Source: Burkholderiales bacterium Ga0077543 (GTDB lineage Bacteria; Pseudomonadota; Gammaproteobacteria; Burkholderiales; Burkholderiaceae_C). Taken from it: 60,215 bases of DNA. A program made the position numbers and the translations under genes. Location of the stretch: the NCBI GenBank assembly GCA_001464055.1, contig LNET01000034.1:1-60215 (forward strand), read 5' to 3'. Position 1 is the first letter of the stretch; each line of letters starts with the position of its first letter. Of the stretch, positions 27,976 through 36,848 are shown in pieces. The notes under the pieces were generated by a model, which saw only the letters and a list, made by a program, of their open reading frames with translations, had not been told where the DNA came from and did no database searches.

Positions 27976-29756
27976 CGACCTTGCTTCTCCAGCCTGAGGC
28001 GTTCGATCTGTTGCTCATAGGCGGCCAGGAAGGCCTTGCCGAAGAGATTGTGGAAGTCTTCCTGGGCTTCTTCGCGGATGGCGCCATGGTGCTGCAGGTA
28101 CAGGTCCCACAGGCGTGCGCGTCGGTTCATCGGCAGCAGGCTGTCCAGCATCGATCCACCCGCCAGCTTGGCCTCCAGCGCCGCGGGGTCGAAGCGACCC
28201 AACATGCCCTCGATGGCCGCGCGCATGCCGGCCACGGTGCCGATCGAATGGCCGACCAGGTCGTGCATGGCCTCTTCCAGTGCTGCCGGGCCGTCGAGGA
28301 AGCCTCGCGCCGGTGGTTGAACCAGCTGTTCGATGCCCGAGGTGGCGTCGGGCGAAAACTTCAACGGGTTGTTGTTGCGCTGCTGGATCATGGTGACCGC
28401 AGCGCGAAGCTCGTGCTTGGTGCTGGCCCGCACGGCCATCAGCTGCAGCGTGCCCTCGATGGCGGTGCGCATCATCATGCCGATGGCCTGCATGCGTTCA
28501 GGGCCGCTGCCGGGTGGCAGCGGCAGCTGAATGCCGGCGCCGGTGCAAAAGGCCTGCCACAGGGCCTGGGCTTGTTCGTCGTCGCCTGCCACGGCTTCGG
28601 CTCGGGTGACGGCGGGCCTTGCCGGCAGCGCGGGCGCTGCCATCACAGGGGGCGGCGCCGGTTCCGGCAGCGGCCGGACTGGCGCGGCAGCGGGCGGCTG
28701 CAAGCGGGGCGGGGAGTAGGCTGCGTTCAGCGCTGGCAAATGGTCGGGTTGCGCCAGTGCGGCTGGTACGGCTGGCGGCGGTGGTGCGCCGAACAGGGCC
28801 AGGGGGTCGGTCGACAGCGCCGCCGTGCCGCTGGCCCCCGCCGCAGTGGCCGGGGCGGCCAGAAAGTTGGCCAGGGGGTCGTCCAGGCGTCCGTCGGCCA
28901 GTCCGAAGGCCTGATCGATGCCGACAGCAGGCACTGCCGGCAGCAGGTCGGCAAAGGGATCGACCGGTGCCGCCGCCGATGTGGCGCGAGGCGCAGACGG
29001 AGCGGCAAAGGGATCGAAGTCGTCGGGCAGGCGATTCGCGGAAGCCGCCGCAGGCGTGGGCTGCAGGGCCGACGAACGCGCGTCGATGCCGGCTGGGCCG
29101 GGCTGGAAGGCCGGCAGCGGGGCGCGCGCCGTCGACGCGGGCGCCGCTTGTGCGCCGGACCCGAACAGGTCGGCGAACGGGTCGGCGGCCGGGCCTACGC
29201 CAGGGCCTGTGCCCAGCAGATCGGCAAAAGGATTGTTGCCGGACAGCCCCGACACGGGCGTGGCGGCGATGGGAGCGCTTGCGGCCATCGGCACGATAGG
29301 CGCAGGGCGTGCCACTGCGGGCAGGGCCGGTGGCCAAGGGGCCGGGGCTGGCCCAGGTTGTGGCGGTGGCAGCGGTGCTGTCTGCGCGGCGTGCAGCGGC
29401 AGGGTGGGGCGGGTGGCGTCGGGAGAGTCGCGATCGACCGCCGGGCAATGGGCCTGGATCAGATAGGCGCCGATGCGGATCTCGTCGCCATGCTGGATGA
29501 CCGAAGCCTGGCCGCCAGCCAGCGCGCGGGTACCGACCAGGATGGCATTGGCCGAGCCGACGTTGCGGATGAGGAAGCTGCTGCCGCTGGCCACCACTTC
29601 GGCCTGCAGCCGCGAAATGAATCGTTCGGGGTCGGGCAGGGCCAGGGTGTTGTGGTCGGCCCTGCCGATGGTGCCGCCATGGTCGTCGAAGCGGGCCAGG
29701 AGGGCCGGCGTCAGCGGTCTGTCGTTCAGGGAGACGGCCGTCAGGGTCAGGATCAT
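27972..29756 (-). CDS. tagH: FHA-domain T6SS scaffold TagH (Fha)
   Basis: Start ATG 29756 gives MILTLTAVSLNDRP, the usual N-terminus; the frame upstream has no recognisable match. The 594-residue protein has an FHA domain (about 1-105: GGTIGRADHN, FISRLQAEV where SRxH is more usual, GDEIRIGAYLI), an Ala/Pro-rich linker (105-370), and the T6SS-specific helical C-terminal domain (LWQAFCTGAGIQLP, PLKFSPDATSGIEQL, EDFHNLFGKAFLAAYEQQI). The linker carries repeated short motifs: NPFADLLG, DPFADLFG, DPFADLLP, DPLANFL, DPLALFG. It is the phospho-Thr reader of the kinase/PppA switch. Confidence 0.93.
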   Translation of the reverse strand: MILTLTAVSLNDRPLTPALLARFDDHGGTIGRADHNTLALPDPERFISRLQAEVVASGSSFLIRNVGSANAILVGTRALAGGQASVIQHGDEIRIGAYLIQAHCPAVDRDSPDATRPTLPLHAAQTAPLPPPQPGPAPAPWPPALPAVARPAPIVPMAASAPIAATPVSGLSGNNPFADLLGTGPGVGPAADPFADLFGSGAQAAPASTARAPLPAFQPGPAGIDARSSALQPTPAAASANRLPDDFDPFAAPSAPRATSAAAPVDPFADLLPAVPAVGIDQAFGLADGRLDDPLANFLAAPATAAGASGTAALSTDPLALFGAPPPPAVPAALAQPDHLPALNAAYSPPRLQPPAAAPVRPLPEPAPPPVMAAPALPARPAVTRAEAVAGDDEQAQALWQAFCTGAGIQLPLPPGSGPERMQAIGMMMRTAIEGTLQLMAVRASTKHELRAAVTMIQQRNNNPLKFSPDATSGIEQLVQPPARGFLDGPAALEEAMHDLVGHSIGTVAGMRAAIEGMLGRFDPAALEAKLAGGSMLDSLLPMNRRARLWDLYLQHHGAIREEAQEDFHNLFGKAFLAAYEQQIERLRLEKQGR

Positions 29757-29865
29757 GGGGCAGAGGGCGTGGGCACAGTTCGGACAGGTGACATCGTGGC
29801 ACGTCGCCAGACCGGCGCGCCCGATCTTGACGCCCCGGCGTGCTGCCGGCAAGTTCCGCAAGACT

Positions 29866-30027
29866 TCATGGCCCCATCCTGAGCCAGATCGACACCGCAC
29901 CGAAGATGATCGCCAGCAGCGCCCAGGTGGCCGCTGCACCCCGCCAGTGGCGGGTGCGCTGCCGGCGAATCAGCGCCGCGGCGCCGAAGCCTGCAGCGAG
30001 CAACGGGAAAAGCCAGATGGGGTCCAT
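29866..30027 (-). CDS. Small membrane protein, function unknown
   Basis: A 53-residue frame starting MDPIWLFPLLAAGFGAAALI, with a first hydrophobic helix (about 4-20), a basic loop (RRQRTRHWRG) and a second helix (about 30-48). It begins two bases after the stop of the TIGR02270-like gene, so translation is probably coupled. I do not recognise a family. Loop charge suggests both ends face out with the basic loop in the cytoplasm. Its tight link to T6SS regulators argues it is a real gene. Confidence 0.6.
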   Translation of the reverse strand: MDPIWLFPLLAAGFGAAALIRRQRTRHWRGAAATWALLAIIFGAVSIWLRMGP

Positions 30028-30029
30028 GC

Positions 30030-31349
30030 TCAGCCCTGCAGTTGTGCCAGCAGGCGCTGCTGCCGGGCCGCGGGCGCCGCCACCGGAAACACCGGCTGGC
30101 CGGGCTGCAGCAGCGTGGCCAGCCAGGCCGCATGTGCCCGCTGGCGCTGGCCGCCGACCATCAGCGCATGGCGTGCGGTTTGTGCATTCATTGGCCGCCC
30201 CAAGAACAATCGACCGCCTGTTGCAGCGGCTTCGAGACCGGGTTGTTCCCGTGCCCACCAGGCCTGCACGCGTGCCGGATCGGGCCAGGGCAGGCTGTCG
30301 TCTTCATCCAGGCTGCCATCGTCGTCGGCATCGTCGACCGGCCGAAACCCCGCCGGTGGGTCGAGTGTCTCCAGGTCCAGCCGGGCGAGGTCGGCGCCAG
30401 TGATCCAGTGAAAGGCTTCGCCGGCCAGCCGCGCCAGTGACGCGTCGGCCATGCGGCCGATGAGCCAGGGCACGGACCGGAGATCGCCCAGCCAGGCCAG
30501 CACACGCACATAGCGGCGTGCAGCCGCAGAGTCGGCTTGTGGCGAGCGCGCCAGCCTGGACATCTGCCGGGCCCATTCCTCGGCCTGGGCCTGGGTGCTG
30601 GCGCTCATCAGCACCTGCAGCGTGCGTTCCGCCCAAGGACCCTGGCCCTGCGCGATGGCGGACAACTGCCGCAACGATTGCTGCCGATCGCCCAGCAGGC
30701 AGGCGGCCCAGGATGCCCGGAACACGACCTCCTCGGGCTCGTCCCGGGCCTGGGCCAGGGCCAGCAGTGCGGGCACCAGGTCGGTTCGGCCGAGTTCACC
30801 CGCGGCGTGTGCCGCAGTCGCCCGCAAGGCCGGCACGGGGCTTTCCAGCGCCTTGCAGAGAATCCGACCGGGGTCGACCCGCTGCAGCCGGCAGGCTTCG
30901 ATACCGAGTTCGAGCGCTGGCCCCGAAGAGGCCGCAAGGAATTCGCGCACCAGGCCCCGCAGCGCCTTGGCGGGCACCCAGCCCAAGGCCGAAACCAGGC
31001 CGCGGCGAGCTTCGGGCACCTCGGGCAACAGGGCGAGCAGCCGGTCGAGCAGGGCCCTGTCGCGGTTCTCGATGGCTGTCACGGCGAGGGTGAAGACCTC
31101 GCCTGCACCGGGTCTTTCCAGCGCAGCCAGACACAGGGCCTGCCCCGCCGACCCGGCCACCGCCAGGCCGTCGAGGTGGGCCGCCAGCCGTTCGTCGAGC
31201 CGGGCCAGGCGATCCAGGCCGACGTGAGGCGCCCGCACCAGCACCGAACGCACATGCCGCAGCAGCGCTGCCTCTTCGGCGTGTTGCTGTACGACCACAG
31301 CCACCATGGGCCTGGGTTTTGGGGGCAAAGTGGCGGCAGGGTAGGTCAT
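30030..31349 (-). CDS. T6SS-associated HEAT-like repeat protein (TIGR02270-like)
   Basis: 439 residues, mainly helical with HEAT-like repeats in the middle (LRATAAHAAGELGRTDLVPALLALA, shown here in part; RVLAWLGDLRSVPWLIGRM). The C-terminal part has the family motif FHWITGADLARLDLE and LFLGRPMNAQTARHAL, which I associate with the TIGR02270 family found in T6SS loci. Its biochemical role is not known to me. ATG 31349 or the Met 14 codons later may be the start. It is divergent from the LysM lipoprotein gene across about 130 bases. Confidence 0.75.
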   Translation of the reverse strand: MTYPAATLPPKPRPMVAVVVQQHAEEAALLRHVRSVLVRAPHVGLDRLARLDERLAAHLDGLAVAGSAGQALCLAALERPGAGEVFTLAVTAIENRDRALLDRLLALLPEVPEARRGLVSALGWVPAKALRGLVREFLAASSGPALELGIEACRLQRVDPGRILCKALESPVPALRATAAHAAGELGRTDLVPALLALAQARDEPEEVVFRASWAACLLGDRQQSLRQLSAIAQGQGPWAERTLQVLMSASTQAQAEEWARQMSRLARSPQADSAAARRYVRVLAWLGDLRSVPWLIGRMADASLARLAGEAFHWITGADLARLDLETLDPPAGFRPVDDADDDGSLDEDDSLPWPDPARVQAWWAREQPGLEAAATGGRLFLGRPMNAQTARHALMVGGQRQRAHAAWLATLLQPGQPVFPVAAPAARQQRLLAQLQG

Positions 31350-31480
31350 CGGGTATGGTCAGTGCCGGGCAGATGATGGGCCAGAGCAACTGCCCCAGCC
31401 ATCCTTCGAAAACAGGGTGTCGGCGGGCCCAGGCGCAACGCCTCCGACATCGAGCGCGCACAATATCGGCCGTGAACAAC

Positions 31481-32413
31481 ATGATCAGCGTTTCCGTGGT
31501 GTCGATTCGGCGTGTTTCCCCCCTGTTGGCTGCCCTGCTTGTTGGCGCATGCGCGGCGCCTCCGACCCAGACTCCGCCGCCGGACCCCGTGAGCCCGCCC
31601 GCCGTGGCGAGCCAGCCCGTGGTGCCGGCACCCGCCCCGCCGCCGCCGGAACCATCGGCTGTGCCCGAAGGCCCGGTCCTCGACAGCCCGCAGGCCATCC
31701 AGAGGGCGCTCAGTTCTGCTGTGGAAAACCTGGAGTTCGGCCGAGAAGAAGCGGCTGTCGAGGAACTGCAGCGCGTGCTTCAGGCCGACCCGAACCAGCG
31801 CCTGGCTCTGAGCCTGATGCGCCAGATCAAGGAAGACCCACAGGTGCTGCTGGGGCGCGAGTCGTTCGCTTACCAGGTCAGGCCTGGCGAATCGCTCTCG
31901 GCCATTGCCGGGCGCTTCATGCGCGACGTGTTCATGTTCTATGGGCTTGCCCGCTACAACGACATCAAGGTGCCGCGCCAGCTGGCTGGCGGCCAGACGA
32001 TCCGCGTGCCCGGCCGCGCGCCTGCGCCAGGCTCGGCGGCCGCGGCGCCCGGCCCGGCCCCCAGCCCGGCCCCCAGCCCGGCATCACCCGCACCCGCTGC
32101 AGCGGCCGCGCCGGCGCCTGCTCCGACCGCGCCGGCGTCGGCGGCCGCCGTCGCGCCGGCTCCGGCCCCGCCGGTGCCCACGCCTGCGCCTGCAGCAGCC
32201 CCCGCCGAGTCCAGGGCCAACCAGGTGGCCCGGCTGCAACGCGAGGCGAGAACCGCCTTTGCCAAGCAGGACCTGGTCGGCGCCATCGCTGCCTGGGACA
32301 AGGTGCTGGCCATCGACCCCGACAATCGCAACGCCCAGCTCGAACGCCAGCGTGCGACCGACCTGTGTCGGCGGCTCAACGACCTGACGAAGGGGCCGAA
32401 GAAGGCCTGTTGA
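31481..32413 (+). CDS. LysM-domain lipoprotein with TPR-like region
   Basis: ATG 31481 (or GTG 31472) gives a lipoprotein signal with lipobox VGAC about residue 26. Then come a Pro-rich stretch, a helical region (NLEFGREEAAVEELQRVLQA), a LysM domain (SFAYQVRPGESLSAIAGRF to GQTIRVPG, about 125-180), a long Ala/Pro linker, and a TPR-like C-terminus (AFAKQDLVGAIAAWDKVLAI). The total is about 310 residues. LysM binds N-acetylglucosamine polymers such as peptidoglycan. It faces the cassette-2 TPR lipoprotein, and the two coding regions overlap by 38 bases at their 3' ends. Confidence 0.85.
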   Translation: MISVSVVSIRRVSPLLAALLVGACAAPPTQTPPPDPVSPPAVASQPVVPAPAPPPPEPSAVPEGPVLDSPQAIQRALSSAVENLEFGREEAAVEELQRVLQADPNQRLALSLMRQIKEDPQVLLGRESFAYQVRPGESLSAIAGRFMRDVFMFYGLARYNDIKVPRQLAGGQTIRVPGRAPAPGSAAAAPGPAPSPAPSPASPAPAAAAAPAPAPTAPASAAAVAPAPAPPVPTPAPAAAPAESRANQVARLQREARTAFAKQDLVGAIAAWDKVLAIDPDNRNAQLERQRATDLCRRLNDLTKGPKKAC

Positions 32414-33242
32414 GCGGCGCGGCTGCGCCTGCCGGGTTGGTTTCGGCCAACCACTGACGCAGGCGGGCACGCGCTCTCGGCTGGTTGGGCTGCCAGCGCA
32501 GGCTCTGACGCGCCGATTCGATGGCGGCGGCGCGGTTGTCGGGAGCCAGCTTTTCTGCACGCTGCAGCAGCAGATCGGCCACCAGCTTGCGGCTGCCTGC
32601 ATCGGCCGGCTGGCTGGCGGGCGTGGGCAACAGCAGGGCGATCGCGGCGTCGATGTCGCCCTGGCTGGCCAGCAGGCTGGCATGTTCCAGATCCAGGCGC
32701 TGTGCGGCGGCGCGCGAGCGGGCGTCGGGTCGGCTCGGGTCGGGCGGTACCAGCGCCCGGGCAAAGCCACCCACCGCCTGGCGTCTGGCGCGCTCGCGTT
32801 CGATGGCGCGCAACGCATTCGCGGATTCCAGGTGGCCTGGGGCCAGGGCCAGGATCTCGAGGTAGAGGCGCCCCGCCAGGTCGGCCTGGCCGCGGCTGCG
32901 TGCAGCCTTGGCCAGGGGCAGGCGCTCGGCCACCTGGGCCTGGACGTTGGCCAGTGCAATCTGGCGGCCGGAGAGGGCTTCCACATCCTGCGGCTGCAGG
33001 GCCAGCACGACGTCCCAGGCCCAGGCGGCGTCGGACCAGCGGGCCTCGCGTGCGGCAGTCTGTGCTGCAGTGCGCTGGTCTCGTTCGAAGGCCACGACGC
33101 CGGCCGGAGGGCTGGGCGGCGGGACGGGTGTCGCGGGCTCGACAGGCACCGCCGGCGGCGGCCGAACAGCGCAACCCGCGAGCAATAGCGACGTGGCCAG
33201 GGCCAGCAGCCAGCCCCGAGCTGGAACGAGCGCCGGTTTCAT
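32376..33242 (-). CDS. TPR lipoprotein, cassette copy 2
   Basis: A 288-residue lipoprotein with lipobox LAGC at about residues 21-24, a Pro-rich spacer and TPR-like helices (WSDAAWAWDVVLALQPQDVEA, shown in part; LAGRLYLEILALAPGHLESA; AIESARQSLRWQPNQPRAR). It parallels the copy at 15418-16248 along its length (AWAWxxxxxxxP, LVxPDP, LxxQGxxxxAxxxL). Its start overlaps the deacetylase stop by four bases. Its 3' end runs 38 bases into the convergent LysM lipoprotein gene. Confidence 0.85.
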   Translation of the reverse strand: MKPALVPARGWLLALATSLLLAGCAVRPPPAVPVEPATPVPPPSPPAGVVAFERDQRTAAQTAAREARWSDAAWAWDVVLALQPQDVEALSGRQIALANVQAQVAERLPLAKAARSRGQADLAGRLYLEILALAPGHLESANALRAIERERARRQAVGGFARALVPPDPSRPDARSRAAAQRLDLEHASLLASQGDIDAAIALLLPTPASQPADAGSRKLVADLLLQRAEKLAPDNRAAAIESARQSLRWQPNQPRARARLRQWLAETNPAGAAAPLNRPSSAPSSGR

Positions 33243-34351
33243 GGCCGCCCCAGAGGCCGCTGCACCTGCAGGCGAGCCTTGAAGTCGGCCAGGCTGTGGT
33301 CGCCGTAGATCATCGTCCGGCGCAGCATGAGCGGTGCTGCGAAGAAGGCATTGCCGCCCGCGGTGACCGTCAGGCCCAGTTCATAGTCGGCGCGCTGCAT
33401 GGCGTCGAGCACGGCGGCGTTGGCGCTGCCAAAGGGGTAGGCAAACTGCCGCACCTTCACCCCCAGGGACGACAGGCGCCCTTCCAGCACCGTGCGTGGG
33501 GCTTGCATCTCCTGGTCCAGGGCCCTGCGGTAGGCCTCGTCGGTCTCGCCAGGCTTGCGCTCGGCCAGGTTGCGGTGGGTCTTCGAATGGGCCTGCAGGT
33601 CGATCAGCCCCGAGCGCGCCATTTCCTCGAACTGTGGCCAGCTGAGTGCGTCGCGGGCGCCGATGAAGTCGGAATAGGCGAACAGCGTGGCCGGGAAGTT
33701 GAATTTCTTCAACACGGGAAATGCGTGCCGGTGCACCGACTCGAATCCGTCGTCGAAGGTGATGACGACCGACTTCGCCGGCAGGGCGCGTTCGCCGGCC
33801 ATGAAGGCCTGGAGGTCATCCAGCCGCACCACGTGGTAGCCGTTGTCTGCCAGATAGGCCATCTGCTCTTCGAAGCGGGCCGGCGAGACCACCATCTTGG
33901 AGTTGCCGGAGCCGAACCGGTGATAGCACAGCACCGTCACCGTCTGCATGCCCGTAGCGCGGATGCCCAGCGGGTTGCGCGGTGCCAGGGGCACCACCAG
34001 CGGCTGCCCGGCCACCGGCTCGCCACGCTGGCCGTTGGCCTCGTCGATCTGCCAGGCCTCGTCGGGCTGGCCCAGGAAACGTCCGGCCAGGCCGCGCAGC
34101 GTGTCTCCGGCGCGTGGCAGGTAGACGATCAGGCGTTCGCCGCTGCCGATGACTTCGCCCGTGGCGCCAGCCCAGGGGGCGTCTGGCACCGGCGCGGGCG
34201 GCGGCAGAGCCACGGGCAAGGACGCAGGGGCCGCAGGCTGGGGCGGCGGTGCCAGTGCCGCGCAGCCGCCCAGCACGATGCCGACTGCGACCAGCACCAG
34301 AGCCCGGCTGAGTGTCTGCAGCATCGAAAGCGGGGGCAGGGTTCGGTTCAT
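33239..34351 (-). CDS. Polysaccharide deacetylase lipoprotein, cassette copy 2
   Basis: 370 residues: lipoprotein signal with lipobox LGGC about residue 30 (so, unlike copy 1, anchored in a membrane), Ala/Pro linker, LysM-like domain (LIVYLPRAGDTLRGLAGRFLG to PLVVPLAPRN, shown in part), then NodB: LCYHRFGSG, catalytic ITFDDGFESV, metal-binding HSKTH, FAYPFGSA. Predicted to deacetylate a GlcNAc- or MurNAc-containing polymer in the envelope. It lies 38 bases downstream of the kinase. Confidence 0.9.
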   Translation of the reverse strand: MNRTLPPLSMLQTLSRALVLVAVGIVLGGCAALAPPPQPAAPASLPVALPPPAPVPDAPWAGATGEVIGSGERLIVYLPRAGDTLRGLAGRFLGQPDEAWQIDEANGQRGEPVAGQPLVVPLAPRNPLGIRATGMQTVTVLCYHRFGSGNSKMVVSPARFEEQMAYLADNGYHVVRLDDLQAFMAGERALPAKSVVITFDDGFESVHRHAFPVLKKFNFPATLFAYSDFIGARDALSWPQFEEMARSGLIDLQAHSKTHRNLAERKPGETDEAYRRALDQEMQAPRTVLEGRLSSLGVKVRQFAYPFGSANAAVLDAMQRADYELGLTVTAGGNAFFAAPLMLRRTMIYGDHSLADFKARLQVQRPLGRP

Positions 34352-34389
34352 CGATCGCTTGGGGCTGCCGAGCTGTGGCGGCGGCGGGC

Positions 34390-36543
34390 TCAGGGGGTCC
34401 GGCTGTCGGCTGGCGGATTATTGGACGCTGGCGTGGCGGGCTGCGGGCCCGGATCGGGTGCAGGGGTTTGACCGGCCTTGTCGGCCTTGTCGGCGGCAGC
34501 CTGGCGCTGAAGCGCTTCGGCCAAGGCATCGAACGCGGTGAAGAGCTCGCCGAACTCGTCGCGCCGGTCTTCGCGGATGCGGTGATCCAGGCGCCCCTTG
34601 GCCAGTTCGGCCATCGAATCGACGACCAGCCTGATGGGCTGCGCGAACCAGTTGGCCACGAAGTACATGGCCAGCGCCACCGCCAGCACGGTGACGACGG
34701 CCAGCACGATCATCAGGGTGATCGACAGCCGCGCCACTTGCGTGACCGGGCGTTCCAGCACGCCCAGCGCCACCTGGCCGACCTGCTTGTCCTGGAAGAG
34801 CACGGGTGCCTCGAAGCCCAGCACCGATTCCCCGCCCGCGATGTAGCGCTGCACGGTGGTGCCATCCACCGGGCCCGGTGGCGATGCCCCGGGCGGCTGG
34901 TAGGCTTGCCCGGCCAGGCCGGGTTCGCTGGACACGCGGACGGTGCCGGCCAGGTCGATCACGGTGATGCGCTCGAAGTTGCGCGTCTTCATGATCTCCT
35001 GCACGGCCACTTCGACGGTTTCCCAGTCTTCGCCCAGCACAGACGCGGCGTTTTGCGCGGCGATGAAGCGGGCCATCGAAGCGCCGTAGTCGCTGACCTG
35101 GCCCATCATCGCCGTGTGCTGCTTGTAGGTGATGAGTGCCGCGGTCGAACCCATCACCACGGCCACGATCAGCGCCATGGTGGCAGCCCATTTCACGCGC
35201 AGAGGCACGATGCGCCGCTTGCCCTGTTCCTGCGCCTGCTCGTCCAGTTGCACCAGCACCTTCTTCAGCGCTTCGGCCAGTTCAGCGCCAGTCTGGTAGC
35301 GCTGGTCTGGCTTCTTGGCCAGGCAGCGGTCGATGACACGGCGCAAGGCCGCAGGGACCTCGGGGCGCCTGGCAGCCAGCGGCGGCGGGTCTTCCTTGAC
35401 GATCTTTGCGGCAATGGCCACCAGACTGTCGGCGCGGAACGGACGCTCGCCGGCGAGCATCTGGTACAGCACGATGCCGGCAGCGAACAGGTCGCTGCGG
35501 CCGTCGATCTTCTCGCCCATGGCCTGCTCGGGCGACATGTATTGCGGCGTGCCCAGCACCGCGCCCACCTGGGTGTGGGTGGAACTGCCGTCATCCATGT
35601 GGGCGATGCCGAAGTCGGTGACCTTGATGGTCTGGCCGTCCTTCAGCAGCATGATGTTGCCGGGCTTGATGTCGCGGTGCACGATGCCGCGGGCATGGGC
35701 GTATTCGAGCGCCCGCGCCAGCTGCATGCCCACGAGCACGGCGTCGCGCACTGGCAGCGTCGGTGTCTTTTCTAGCACTTCCGACAGCGGCGCGCCGTCG
35801 ATCAGCTCCATGGCCATGTAGGGCCGGCCCTCGATTTCGCCGACGTCGTGCACGACGACGATGTTCGGGTGCGACAGCCCGCCTGCGGCCCGGGCTTCGC
35901 GCAGGAAACGGTCGTGGCATTCCTCGTCTTCGGCCAGCGAAGCGTGCAGGAACTTGATGGCGACGTCGCGGCTGATCGACGGGTCGTGCGCACGGTAGAC
36001 CGTGGCCATGCCGCCGCGGCCCAGGCGGCTCTGGATGAGATATCGGCCAACCTGGCGGACCGGGGCGTCGGCCCGCGAGGAGCCGACGGGCAGGGTGCCG
36101 ACCTCGCGGTCGTTGCCGCCGGGCAGCGTGGCTCCGGGCGGCGGCGCGGGCAGGCTGTCGGGCGAGGGGCTCAAGGTCGAGGGCCGCGGCGTGTCCATCG
36201 CAGGGGCCGAGACCGCCGCGGAAGGTGTCGACCAGGGGTCACCCGTTGCCGGCACGGGCCGAAACAGGGTGGCTTCGGGCGGGTCGACCGGCGGCTGGCG
36301 GAAAAGGGTGGGCACGACCAGGGTTTCGTCGCTGGCGGCCGCAGGGTCGCGATGGGGTGGTGCCGGCGGGTCGTCGGCAACAGGCAAGAGATTGTCGGGT
36401 TCGGTGCGCAGCCATTCGCTGTCGCGGGACAGCCGGGTGGCGTCGGGGTCGTCCGGCAGACCCGGTGCGCCTGCCCAAGGATCGTCTGCAGGCGGCAGAC
36501 CGCCGGAACCGGGGGGTGGTGCGGGCGGGGGCGGGGGGCTCAT
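34390..36543 (-). CDS. Membrane Ser/Thr protein kinase, PpkA-like, cassette copy 2
   Basis: About 717 residues from ATG 36543; starts at 36576 or 36693 are possible since none has a clear ribosome-binding site. Order: Pro-rich N-terminus (1-165), kinase domain (about 167-440) with glycine loop LGRGGMATVY, lysine in DVAIKFL (about 197), HRDIKPGN (about 289), DFG in VTDFGIAHM (about 310) and SPEQAMGEKIDGRSDLF; TM near 463-485; periplasmic sensor region; TM; C-terminal HAMP-like segment (FAQPIRLVVDSMAELAKGRL). All catalytic residues are present, unlike copy 1. Likely the PpkA that phosphorylates TagH or itself to trigger T6SS assembly. Confidence 0.93.
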   Translation of the reverse strand: MSPPPPPAPPPGSGGLPPADDPWAGAPGLPDDPDATRLSRDSEWLRTEPDNLLPVADDPPAPPHRDPAAASDETLVVPTLFRQPPVDPPEATLFRPVPATGDPWSTPSAAVSAPAMDTPRPSTLSPSPDSLPAPPPGATLPGGNDREVGTLPVGSSRADAPVRQVGRYLIQSRLGRGGMATVYRAHDPSISRDVAIKFLHASLAEDEECHDRFLREARAAGGLSHPNIVVVHDVGEIEGRPYMAMELIDGAPLSEVLEKTPTLPVRDAVLVGMQLARALEYAHARGIVHRDIKPGNIMLLKDGQTIKVTDFGIAHMDDGSSTHTQVGAVLGTPQYMSPEQAMGEKIDGRSDLFAAGIVLYQMLAGERPFRADSLVAIAAKIVKEDPPPLAARRPEVPAALRRVIDRCLAKKPDQRYQTGAELAEALKKVLVQLDEQAQEQGKRRIVPLRVKWAATMALIVAVVMGSTAALITYKQHTAMMGQVSDYGASMARFIAAQNAASVLGEDWETVEVAVQEIMKTRNFERITVIDLAGTVRVSSEPGLAGQAYQPPGASPPGPVDGTTVQRYIAGGESVLGFEAPVLFQDKQVGQVALGVLERPVTQVARLSITLMIVLAVVTVLAVALAMYFVANWFAQPIRLVVDSMAELAKGRLDHRIREDRRDEFGELFTAFDALAEALQRQAAADKADKAGQTPAPDPGPQPATPASNNPPADSRTP

Positions 36544-36848
36544 GGGCAGCAAGGTGGCTGGAGAACGGCGAATCATCGCCGATTGGGGGCGTGGGTCCAA
36601 CGGTGGCGTGGCGGGCATGCTGCAGTCGGTTGCGCCGGGCCTGCACCAGAGGTTGGGATGCGACCGCCGGGAGACCTGTGCTGGTGCACCCATTGAGAAT
36701 GCCGATACAGAAGAGGGCGAGTTCTGGTCGGCAACGGGAGCTTCTGGTTGCGTGACCTGGGCGGCCCGAACCTCCGTTTGGCTGGGTGCGCCTTCGACTG
36801 GGGCAGCTTCACCTCGCGCGGCGCCTTGGCCGTGGCTGCTGCAGTCTG
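36544..36848. other. Intergenic stretch without a recognisable gene
   Basis: About 300 bases between the kinase start and the carboxyltransferase remnant. It should hold the cassette-2 promoter on the - strand. Open frames here are short and show no family features. Confidence 0.4.
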
